Shown: in pieces, positions 1 to 5,135 of the stretch | Layout: each line of letters begins with the position of its first letter | How positions within the stretch are numbered: position 1 is the first letter of the stretch | Source of the DNA: an uncultured Oscillospiraceae bacterium | GTDB lineage: Bacteria > Bacillota > Clostridia > Oscillospirales > Oscillospiraceae | Length of the DNA stretch: 5,799 nt | Assembly (NCBI GenBank): GCA_934623545.1 | Contig: CAKTVN010000112.1 | Location: 1-5,799 of the forward strand | Direction of reading: 5' to 3' | Made by a program: the position numbers and the translations under genes | Notes under the pieces: generated by a model | Told to the model about the DNA's origin: nothing | The model's input: only the letters and a program-made list of their open reading frames with translations | Databases searched by the model: none

Positions 1-14
1 TAGGTATTAGACAT
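1..14 (-). CDS. Start of a minus-strand gene running off the left edge (partial)
   Basis: Only the first codons are visible: ATG (14-12) followed by Ser, Asn and Thr codons, with the frame still open at base 1. What supports it is the ribosome binding site: the minus strand reads GGAGGAA at 27-21, 8 nt before the ATG, as good as those of the confirmed genes here. It lies downstream of the mrnC-rqcH-cysteine-rich cluster in the same orientation but is separated from it by about 240 bp and a strong hairpin, so it may be a separate unit. Nothing can be said about function from four residues. Confidence 0.45.
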
Positions 15-31
15 TTGGCGTTCCTCCAAAC

Positions 32-65
32 AAGATGTCATGGGTTCCGGGACCCATGACATCTT
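32..65. terminator. Perfect 14-bp inverted repeat; possible terminator
   Basis: AAGATGTCATGGGT (32-45) and ACCCATGACATCTT (52-65) are exact reverse complements around a 6-nt loop (TCCGGG). It lies beyond the 3' end of the minus-strand cluster and only 4 nt before the GGAGG of the next minus-strand gene. In the minus direction the stem is followed by GTTTGG, which is only a weak U-tract, and in the plus direction by ATGACG, which is none. It could be a poor intrinsic terminator for the upstream cluster, an RNA processing or regulatory hairpin for the following gene, or an intergenic repeat. The pairing is certain; the role is inferred. Confidence 0.5.
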
Positions 66-91
66 ATGACGAGAAGTGCGCCTGTGTGCAC

Positions 92-211
92 TCAGCAGCG
101 TGGCTGATTTCCGGTCGGAGCGGCGTCTGACGTGCCGCCGGAGACGCCGCGCACGGGCGGTATTTTCGGGTCGCGCAGCTCATGCGCGGCGTCCGGATAT
201 TCCTTTTCCAA
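92..211 (-). other. Orphan short reading frame, possible gene remnant
   Basis: The minus strand has an open frame from 256 to a TGA at 92-94. A possible TTG start at 211 would give 39 residues beginning LEKEYPDAAHELRDPK; a GTG at 220 is an alternative. GGGGTGA lies 5 nt before the TTG, a mediocre ribosome binding site. The beginning looks protein-like: a helix ending in EYPDA resembles the N-terminal segments of endonuclease III (Nth) or NAD-dependent DNA ligase, but no later motif of either follows. From about residue 18 the sequence is rich in Gly, Pro, Ser and Thr and looks non-coding. It may be a decayed gene start, a true small protein, or chance in GC-rich DNA. Otherwise the stretch 66-252 holds nothing I recognise. 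Confidence 0.2.
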
Positions 212-252
212 TGCGATCACCCCGGAGATAGCTTGCCTCGCCGGGACGTGGA

Positions 253-531
253 TTATTCAGCGTCCTCGCGCGTAAGCGCGGCGAGCTCGGCAAAGTGCTC
301 GGTAATGCGCCCGTAGTTTTCCCGCCGGTGAGGGATGAGACAGTTAGAGCAGTCCTTGATCCCGTTTTCAAGATAGCGGAAATTGCCGCCGCATTTTTTT
401 CCGAGCGCGTAGAGCGGACAGTAGCAGAACAGGCAGCTGAAATCCTCCGGATGCCCGGTCTTGTGACAGGGGAAAAACTCGCACTGCGTGTTCTGAAAAA
501 AGGAGAAGTGCTTTCCCTCCCAGTATTCCAT
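253..531 (-). CDS. Cysteine-rich small domain protein (putative metal-binding)
   Basis: This 92-residue protein matches in full the cysteine-rich small domain family (the type of Pfam PF04071), a probable zinc or other metal binder of unknown biochemical role. Eight cysteines are visible at 17, 22, 33, 36, 38, 47, 61 and 64, in the family blocks FFQNTQCEFFPCH (11-23), CLFCYCPLY (33-41), KKCGGNF (45-51) and IKDCSNCLIPH (58-68). The remaining 25 residues are an ordinary helical tail, so length is normal. The ATG at 531 is supported by GTGAGG overlapping the last codons of rqcH, whose stop is 4 bp away, so the two are almost certainly translated from one mRNA. Relatives are often reported near cobalamin genes, but none is visible here. 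The family call is strong; any function is speculative. Confidence 0.9.
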   Translation of the reverse strand: MEYWEGKHFSFFQNTQCEFFPCHKTGHPEDFSCLFCYCPLYALGKKCGGNFRYLENGIKDCSNCLIPHRRENYGRITEHFAELAALTREDAE

Positions 532-535
532 GATA

Positions 536-2296
536 TTACCTCACTTTCAGCGCCGGAACGAGCGCAGCGTCGGGCGTTACATAGACGGTGCGGTAGGTAT
601 AATAGACGACCATGCCGGGCTTCGCGCCGGACGGCTTCTTTACATTTTTGACGGCAGTGACGTCGACGGGGACATTCTGCCCGTCGCGCGCCTGTGAGAA
701 CCATGCCGCAAGCTGCGCCGCCTCGGTCACGCTCTGATCGTCGGGCTCCGCGCCGCCGCAGAGCAGAATAACGTGGCTGCCGTGAATTTTTTGCGTATGC
801 AGCCACAGATCGCCCTTGGAGGCGAGCTTGGTGGTGAGCAGATCGTTCTCACGGTTGTTCCTGCCGACGAGAATGGAGATGCCGGTGGAGGAGCGGAACT
901 CCATCGGCGCGGCGGGCGGCGTTTTCATGCGTTTTTTCTGCCCGGTCTCGCGCAGATAGCGCCCGGCGACCAGCTCCGCACGGATCTCCTGCACGTCGCG
1001 CTCACATTCGGCGCGGGAGAGCGCGTCGAGCACGCTTTCCAGATATTCCAGCTCCTGCGCACCGGAGGCGATCTGCTCGGTCAGGATGCGCTCAGCGTTC
1101 TTTGCCTTCTGATAGTCCTTATAAAACCGCGCGGCGTTCTGCTGCGGCGAAAGGGCAGGCGAGAGCGGGACGTCGATCTCGCGCATTTCCTCGTCGTAAA
1201 AATCCACTGCGTGCAGGACGGTCTGTCCGCGCCGGATGGCATAGAGATTGGCGGTCACGATGTCGCCGAGGCGGCGCAGACGCTCGCGGTCGTAGGTCGC
1301 CTCCAGCTCCTTTTTCTGAAGCTCCAGCTTACGCGCGGTGCGGTGGACCAGATTGGTGAGCATTTTGCGGATCACCTGCGTCTTCTGCTGCATCCGCTCG
1401 GCGCGGTCGCGCTCGGCGTAGAAGCCGTCGAGCAGCTGCGAGAAGGACGGCGCGGTGCGCTGCTCACGGCAGGACTCATACTGACGGATGGAAATGCAGG
1501 AGAAATCCTTCGGCGCGCCGTCCTGAAGGAGCAGGACCGGCGTGAAAACTCCGGAGGAGCATTGCGCGAGGCGCTCGGAGAGCGCCTCTGCCAGCGCGGC
1601 GCGCGCCGCATGGTCGAGCGGGGCGAGGTCCGTATCGGTCGCGCCAGTCAGATCGTAGCTCAGCTCCCGGCACACGAGCGGGGAAAGTCCGCCGAAGGTG
1701 TCGAGCAGCCACTGGTCGAAATGCTTCGGCGCGTCGATATCGCATAGAAGCTGCAAAAGCGTCGCCGGCGTTGTCGCGAGCGGGTCGCGCTTGCCCTGCG
1801 TGGGCGGCAGATGATAGTAGAGCCCGGGAAGCAGCGGACGTTGCTCGGACATTTCAAAGTCGACGCGCCGCACGCAGTCGAGAATGCGGCGCTCGCCGTC
1901 AAGCAGGATGAGATTGGAATTGCGCCCCATGAGCTCCAGAACAAGGCTTCGCCGGACGCTCTCCCCCAGCTCGTCGGTGCAGTCGAGCGTCAGCTCCACC
2001 AGCCGCTCCATCGGCGGCTGCGTCAGGCTGACGATGCGCCCGCCGGTCAGATGCTTGCGCAGCAGCATACAGAACATGGGCGGCTGCGCGGGATTTTCCA
2101 TCGCGGTCTCTGTCAGATGGATGCGCGGATGGTTGCACGAGGCGGACAGCAGAAGTCTGCATCCGAAACCGGGGCTTCGCAGGCTCAGGATGACCGTATC
2201 GCGCTCCGGCTGCTGCACGCGGTCAACGCGGCAACCGATCAGCCGCCCGCGCAGCTCCTGCGCGGCGGCGGTGAGAAAGAGGGCGTCAATCGGCAT
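536..2296 (-). CDS. rqcH: RqcH / NFACT family ribosome quality-control protein
   Basis: This 586-residue protein is the bacterial relative of eukaryotic Rqc2/NEMF, formerly annotated as fibronectin-binding protein (FbpA/Fbp54). The family binds stalled 50S-peptidyl-tRNA complexes in the cytoplasm and recruits tRNA-Ala to add C-terminal alanine tails that mark nascent chains for proteolysis. The NFACT-N domain covers about 1-180 (QQP at 28-30, LELMGRNSNLIL at 120-131, LPGLYYHLPP at 156-165). Helical and coiled-coil middle segments run to about 450. The NFACT-R RNA-binding domain covers about 464-565 (GRNNRENDLLT from 478, DLWLHTQKIHGSHV 496-509). Length is typical. The ATG at 2296 is chosen over one 24 codons upstream because GGAGG (2303-2307) lies 6 nt before it and the family N-terminus begins here. 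The start overlaps the 3' end of mrnC by 11 bp, implying translational coupling. Position 97, where family members with demonstrated activity have Asp before Arg98, is Glu here. Confidence 0.95.
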   Translation of the reverse strand: MPIDALFLTAAAQELRGRLIGCRVDRVQQPERDTVILSLRSPGFGCRLLLSASCNHPRIHLTETAMENPAQPPMFCMLLRKHLTGGRIVSLTQPPMERLVELTLDCTDELGESVRRSLVLELMGRNSNLILLDGERRILDCVRRVDFEMSEQRPLLPGLYYHLPPTQGKRDPLATTPATLLQLLCDIDAPKHFDQWLLDTFGGLSPLVCRELSYDLTGATDTDLAPLDHAARAALAEALSERLAQCSSGVFTPVLLLQDGAPKDFSCISIRQYESCREQRTAPSFSQLLDGFYAERDRAERMQQKTQVIRKMLTNLVHRTARKLELQKKELEATYDRERLRRLGDIVTANLYAIRRGQTVLHAVDFYDEEMREIDVPLSPALSPQQNAARFYKDYQKAKNAERILTEQIASGAQELEYLESVLDALSRAECERDVQEIRAELVAGRYLRETGQKKRMKTPPAAPMEFRSSTGISILVGRNNRENDLLTTKLASKGDLWLHTQKIHGSHVILLCGGAEPDDQSVTEAAQLAAWFSQARDGQNVPVDVTAVKNVKKPSGAKPGMVVYYTYRTVYVTPDAALVPALKVR

Positions 2297-2699
2297 GGGG
2301 GACCTCCATTGTCTTCTGAAAGAGCTCGTTGATCCGGTCGAGCCGACCAGAGAGATAGAGATAGCCAAAGAGGCATTCCAGACCGGTCGCCATGGAATAC
2401 TCCCGGTGAGTGGCGTTTTTGGGGATCATATGGACATGGGCGTTGCGTCCGCGGCGGTACTGTGCAAGCTCCTCCTCGCTCAGAAGCGGGAGCATCCGCT
2501 CGGCGCGCGCCGCCTGCGCGGGCGCGCAGACGTAGGAAACCGTGGCGCGGTGCAGATTTTTGGCGGTCGCGCCGCCCTGCTCGCATAGCCATGTGCGCAC
2601 CAGAAGCTCAAACACGGCGTCGCCGCAGTGCGCAAGCCCGAGGGCGCTGATCTGACCGATCTGATGCCGGTCCATTGCGGGTGAAAAGTAATTTTCCAA
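2286..2699 (-). CDS. mrnC: Mini-ribonuclease III
   Basis: This 137-residue protein is a stand-alone RNase III catalytic domain without the double-stranded RNA-binding domain, the Mini-III family. In Bacillus this dimeric enzyme trims the ends of 23S rRNA precursor. The first conserved block, ALGLAHCGDAVFELLVR (19-35), carries the metal-binding acidic residues (D27, E31). RRGRN (82-86), PKN (93-95) and the second block YSMATGLECLFGYLY (101-115) with E108 follow. The start is taken as TTG at 2699 because GGAGG (2712-2708) lies 8 nt upstream, the protein then opens MENYFSP as I recall for clostridial relatives, and the length fits the family. The in-frame ATG at 2792 would add 31 residues with no homology, and the ATG at 2675 lacks a good site. 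It leads the cluster with rqcH. Confidence 0.93.
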   Translation of the reverse strand: MENYFSPAMDRHQIGQISALGLAHCGDAVFELLVRTWLCEQGGATAKNLHRATVSYVCAPAQAARAERMLPLLSEEELAQYRRGRNAHVHMIPKNATHREYSMATGLECLFGYLYLSGRLDRINELFQKTMEVPHAD

Positions 2700-2707
2700 G
2701 AAAAAGT

Positions 2708-2712
2708 CCTCC
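2708..2712 (-). promoter_or_regulatory. Ribosome binding site fixing a TTG start for mrnC
   Basis: The minus strand reads TTTGGAGGACTTTTTC before the TTG at 2699. The GGAGG core is 8 nt from that codon, an ideal spacing. No ATG in this frame has a comparable site, so this decides the start. A TTG start could hold down expression of Mini-III. Confidence 0.8.
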
Positions 2713-2736
2713 AAATTGAGGTATTGATTATATACC

Positions 2737-2745
2737 AGTATATCA
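2737..2745 (-). promoter_or_regulatory. Candidate extended -10 promoter of the mrnC-rqcH cluster
   Basis: The minus strand reads TGATATACT, a -10 hexamer TATACT preceded by the TGn extension. The best -35 at 17-bp spacing is only TTTCCG. A second -10-like hexamer, TATAAT (2732-2727), lies 4 bp further downstream but also lacks a -35. Transcription would start near 2730 or 2720, giving a very short leader before the mrnC ribosome binding site. The -10 lies in the 14-bp palindrome ATATAC-CA-GTATAT (2730-2743), which could be an operator or simply A/T-rich chance. Confidence 0.4.
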
Positions 2746-2785
2746 CATTTCATGGGCGGCGGAAAGAGCGGAAAACAGAAAAAGA

Positions 2786-2814
2786 TTGACAAAATAGTAA
2801 CATAAGATTACAAT
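2786..2814 (+). promoter_or_regulatory. Sigma-A promoter of the SLH/CHAP-like protein gene
   Basis: A perfect -35 TTGACA (2786-2791) is followed after exactly 17 bp by the -10 TACAAT (2809-2814), one mismatch from consensus. The predicted start of transcription is near 2821, about 50 nt before the ATG at 2872. This is the best promoter in the window and suggests strong constitutive expression of the downstream surface protein. Confidence 0.85.
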
Positions 2815-2871
2815 AGGAGCATCTATTTTTTGAACATACACCCTGCTTTTCTCAGAAAGGATGCGTTATAT

Positions 2872-3966
2872 ATGAAAAAATGGTGCGCGCTGGCGCTGGC
2901 TTTGGCGCTGTGCCTCGCGATGCTGCCAATGACGGCGCTCGCGGTGGATACGACGCTGGAGATCGAATTTGTTCCCATCACGGAGGATGGCTTCGTCGCC
3001 GATACGATGGACGGCGTGGACGCGATCTACGACCTGTCCGGCGGTCCGCTCTGCTCGGAGCTGATCGAGCGGTATTACCGCGAGGTGTACGGCGTGACGG
3101 TGCTGCTCGTCACTGCGCCGGTCGTGCAGAGCGGCGAGGGCTGGTTCGAGGAAGTCGATGTGCCGCAGCGCGGCGACGTGCTATACGCCTCGGCGGAGGC
3201 GCGGGGAAGCTGCTCGCACTATGCACTGTGTAAATCCGTCGACGAGGAAGCCGGGACCGTGACGCTGTTTGAGCAGAACTGGACCTGGAACGGGCAGGCG
3301 GGCATTGACCGCGTGATCCCGCTGGAAAGCTGCTATACATACTATACGCTGCGCGGCGCGTCTGCGCGCGTCGACCGGGACGATCCGGACGACGAGGAAA
3401 CGCGGGACGACGCAAAATCGAACGTCGGGAGCTGGTATGACGCAGACCGGTTTGACGTGAGCTCGCTCGGGACGCCCTCCGGCTGGGCGCAGGACTATGT
3501 GCAGCGCGCGGCGGATTACGGCATTCTCTCCGGGCTGACGAGCGGCTATCAGAAGCCGGTCACCCGCGGCGAGTTTGCGCGGATGGTCGTGGACGCAGCC
3601 AGTGCGCTGACAGGAGAATATGTCGAGGGAAGCGTTGATGTTCAGGCGGAGACGCTCGGGCTGATGTTCGGCGACGGGAAGGGCAATTTCCGGCTGAACG
3701 ACACCCTTACCCGGCAGGAGGCGGCAGTGATCTGCACGCGGCTGATGGAGCTGATCGGGACCGCGCCGGAGGCGGATGTGTCCTTGCTCGGGCAGTATTC
3801 CGACAGCGCTTCCGTTGCGAGTTGGGCGAAAAACGGCGTCAGCGTCATGACGCAGATGGGGCTGATGAGCGGCACCGGCACAGGCTTCTCGCCGAAGACG
3901 ACGCTGACGACGGAGCAGGCGATCACGCTGCTCGTCCGTGTGTACGAAACGGCGGTTTGGTTCTAA
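2872..3966 (+). CDS. Secreted SLH-domain protein with N-terminal CHAP/NlpC-P60-like domain
   Basis: This 364-residue protein begins with a clear signal peptide (KK, hydrophobic 5-23, likely cleavage after ALA at 24). Residues about 40-162 resemble a CHAP/NlpC-P60 cysteine-peptidase domain: CSELIERYY with candidate nucleophile Cys61, PQRGDVLYAS (98-107), His116 in SHYALCKSV, and FEQNW (133-137) giving Glu134/Asn136 as third-residue candidates. A strongly acidic linker (168-180) precedes three SLH repeats: about 203-246 (WAQDYVQRAADYGILSG, ITRGEFA-like VTRGEFA), a shortened one about 262-294, and about 314-359. SLH repeats usually bind pyruvylated secondary cell-wall polymer, so the protein should sit on the cell surface, possibly cutting peptidoglycan peptides or amides. 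The ATG at 2872 is chosen because it opens the signal peptide; AGAAAGG lies 11 nt upstream. Catalytic activity is inferred from motif order alone; additional Cys residues (114, 120, 154) might form disulfides. Confidence 0.8.
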   Translation: MKKWCALALALALCLAMLPMTALAVDTTLEIEFVPITEDGFVADTMDGVDAIYDLSGGPLCSELIERYYREVYGVTVLLVTAPVVQSGEGWFEEVDVPQRGDVLYASAEARGSCSHYALCKSVDEEAGTVTLFEQNWTWNGQAGIDRVIPLESCYTYYTLRGASARVDRDDPDDEETRDDAKSNVGSWYDADRFDVSSLGTPSGWAQDYVQRAADYGILSGLTSGYQKPVTRGEFARMVVDAASALTGEYVEGSVDVQAETLGLMFGDGKGNFRLNDTLTRQEAAVICTRLMELIGTAPEADVSLLGQYSDSASVASWAKNGVSVMTQMGLMSGTGTGFSPKTTLTTEQAITLLVRVYETAVWF

Positions 3967-3972
3967 TACTAT

Positions 3973-3999
3973 TTTCTGATTAAATTCTTTAATCAGAAA
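3973..3999. terminator. Perfect 12-bp hairpin just after the SLH gene
   Basis: TTTCTGATTAAA (3973-3984) pairs exactly with TTTAATCAGAAA (3988-3999) around the 3-nt loop TTC, starting 6 bp after the stop codon of the SLH protein gene. It is placed like a terminator but is A/T-rich and lacks a U-tract on the plus side, so it may serve as an mRNA 3'-end stabiliser or be part of the hairpin cluster that follows. Confidence 0.5.
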
Positions 4000-4020
4000 G
4001 GTTCCGCCTTTGGCGTAACC
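4000..4020. repeat. Imperfect 9-bp hairpin
   Basis: GGTTCCGCC (4000-4008) pairs with GGCGTAACC (4012-4020) with one mismatch, around the loop TTT. It directly abuts the hairpins on both sides, so the three form an uninterrupted chain of stems. Confidence 0.45.
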
Positions 4021-4052
4021 GATTCCGTGATTTTGATAAAATCACGGAATCG
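4020..4052. repeat. Perfect 15-bp hairpin
   Basis: CGATTCCGTGATTTT (4020-4034) and AAAATCACGGAATCG (4038-4052) are exact complements around a 3-nt loop GAT. No U-tract follows on the plus strand. On the minus strand the stem runs into GGTTACGCC, also without a U-tract. It is therefore not a textbook intrinsic terminator and looks more like an intergenic palindromic repeat or a structured RNA element. Confidence 0.55.
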
Positions 4053-4062
4053 CGTCTCATAA

Positions 4063-4118
4063 TGATCTTCATATTAAAAACTTCCATTCCATGAATGAAA
4101 GTTTTTAATTGAATATCA
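4063..4118. repeat. Long interrupted hairpin (about 25 paired bases per arm)
   Basis: The core ATTAAAAACTT (4073-4083) pairs exactly with AAGTTTTTAAT (4099-4109). Inside it CATTC (4085-4089) pairs with GAATG (4093-4097) around the loop CAT after a single C/A mismatch. Outside it TGATcTTCA (4063-4071) pairs with TGAAtATCA (4110-4118) with one mismatch and one bulged T. The A5 and T5 tracts inside the arms could let it act as a weak bidirectional terminator. Confidence 0.5.
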
Positions 4119-4155
4119 GTATAAAAGGCAGGAAATGGCGGGCGGCTCTGTAAGG

Positions 4156-4207
4156 GGCTGCGCGTGAAGAGAGCAGCCACGGCGAGCAACCCCGCTGTGG
4201 CTGTTTT
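4156..4207 (+). terminator. Terminator with a competing upstream hairpin: putative attenuator
   Basis: CAGCCACGGCG (4174-4184) pairs with CGCTGTGGCTG (4193-4203) through 11 bp including one G-U, around an 8-nt loop, and TTTT (4204-4207) follows: an intrinsic terminator on the plus strand. It stands only about 50 nt before the nucleoside phosphorylase start codon rather than behind the SLH gene. GGCTGC at 4156-4161 is exactly complementary to GCAGCC at 4173-4178, the base of the terminator's 5' arm, so the two folds exclude each other, as in antiterminator/terminator switches. No known riboswitch class is recognised. It may instead simply end read-through from upstream. Confidence 0.5.
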
Positions 4208-4253
4208 CGTACCATCCCGAAATACGAAACGAAAAGGCTGCGGAGGGGACAAC

Positions 4254-5003
4254 ATGATTACGGATTGCTATGATGCAGACAGCGAGCCGATCGTAAGGCT
4301 GGAGAGCTTTTACGGAGAAAAGAAACATCTGGTTCAAAAATGTATTCTGATTTTTTCGAAGCAGATCTATGAATATATGCTTGGAAATTTTGCGTGCAGG
4401 CAGATCGCCGAGGTCCGCGCGTGCAATGGAAACATACCTGTTTGGGTGTTAGAGCATGAGGGAGAGGACATTGCGTTCTATCTGACGCCGATCGGCTCGG
4501 CGCTTGCGGCGGGAACGCTTGCTGAGGTCCATTATTTGACAGGTACATCGGTTTTTGTGATGTTCGGCTCCTGTGGGAGCCTCGACCGGGAGGCGACGGA
4601 GGGAAAGCTCATCGTTCCGACGCAGGCGTATCGGGGCGAGGGGCTGTCGTATTATTTTGCAAAGCCGCAGGACTATATCGAAATAAAAAATGCACGAAGG
4701 CTTGCGGAGCTGTTTGCACAGTGGAGACTGCCGTATGTGCAGGGCAGAGTGTGGACGACGGACAGTATGCTTCGTGAGACCGTAAACCTTGTAAACCGGC
4801 GCAGGCAGGAGGGCTGCATCGCGGTCGAGATGGAGCTGGCAGGCGTTCAGGCGGTCTGCGATTTTTACGGTCTGGAGCTGTATGATTTTCTGATTCCGGG
4901 AGATGTTCTGATCGAGGGCGCGTATGAGACGGACGGCTTGCCGGCAGCGACGCATGATCTGGAGAAACTGTTTCTGGCACTGCGGATCATGAAGCACATA
5001 TAA
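4254..5003 (+). CDS. Nucleoside phosphorylase (PNP/UDP family) protein
   Basis: This 249-residue cytoplasmic protein has the hallmarks of the nucleoside phosphorylase/nucleosidase superfamily (Pfam PF01048): LTPIGSALAAGTLAEV (77-92), the strand and glycine loop VFVMFGSCGSL (100-110), a GKLIVPTQAYRGEGLSYYF block (117-135), TTDSMLRET (168-176), the purine/ribose-binding signature VEMELAGVQAV (191-201), and D217 in IPGD, near where the catalytic Asp lies in relatives. Members cleave the N-glycosidic bond of nucleosides, with phosphate (purine or uridine phosphorylase) or water (MTA/SAH nucleosidase). The substrate cannot be told here, though length and the GEGLSYY segment lean towards the uridine phosphorylase side. 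The ATG at 4254 is preferred because GGAGGGG (4242-4248) precedes it. An in-frame GTG at 4164 would run through the attenuator-like hairpin and add 30 residues without family resemblance. The gene is visibly less GC-rich than rqcH. Confidence 0.85.
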   Translation: MITDCYDADSEPIVRLESFYGEKKHLVQKCILIFSKQIYEYMLGNFACRQIAEVRACNGNIPVWVLEHEGEDIAFYLTPIGSALAAGTLAEVHYLTGTSVFVMFGSCGSLDREATEGKLIVPTQAYRGEGLSYYFAKPQDYIEIKNARRLAELFAQWRLPYVQGRVWTTDSMLRETVNLVNRRRQEGCIAVEMELAGVQAVCDFYGLELYDFLIPGDVLIEGAYETDGLPAATHDLEKLFLALRIMKHI

Positions 5004-5135
5004 AGCAGAGCAATCGTCCGAGTCTGCCAAATCGGCGCGGGGAATGCCTCGCGGCGCGCATCCTCGTGAGAAGGCGCTTTTGCGGGACGAGGCGCGGACA
5101 GGCGGATGGGAAATCAAAATTGATGGGGGAGATAT
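5004..5135. other. Short spacer without recognisable gene
   Basis: These 132 bp separate the phosphorylase stop from the GNAT start. A loose inverted repeat, CCTCGT and ACGAGG (about 5062-5092), is present, but there is no terminator with a U-tract and no convincing promoter. The two genes may therefore share a transcript. Confidence 0.4.

Noticed and set aside
180..806. Minus-strand frame of 208 codons spanning the cysteine-rich gene and the end of rqcH
   Set aside because: It overlaps two confident genes in another frame, is rich in Arg, Ser and Ala, and has no motif or suitable ribosome binding site.
773..1747. Long plus-strand open frame of 324 codons opposite rqcH
   Set aside because: It is antisense to a well-supported family protein, has low-complexity Gly/Ala/Arg/Leu composition, and has no recognisable domain; it is a GC-rich shadow frame.
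1811..2588. Plus-strand frames of 173 and 234 codons opposite the rqcH start and mrnC
   Set aside because: They are antisense to conserved blocks of RqcH and Mini-III and lack protein family features.
2830..2871. A TTG start at 2830 for the SLH protein
   Set aside because: It would put 14 residues before the KK of the signal peptide and lies only about 10 nt after the predicted transcription start, leaving no room for a ribosome binding site.
4033..4063. A promoter (TTGATA and CATAAT) for the phosphorylase gene
   Set aside because: The spacing is 19 bp, both hexamers deviate, and the -35 lies inside a perfect hairpin; TATAAA at 4120-4125 is another -10-like site but lacks a -35. Neither is strong enough to annotate.
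4164..4253. A GTG start at 4164 giving the phosphorylase 30 more residues
   Set aside because: A weak AGGGG precedes it, but the extension runs through the terminator-like hairpin, has no family resemblance, and the ATG at 4254 has a much stronger GGAGGGG site.
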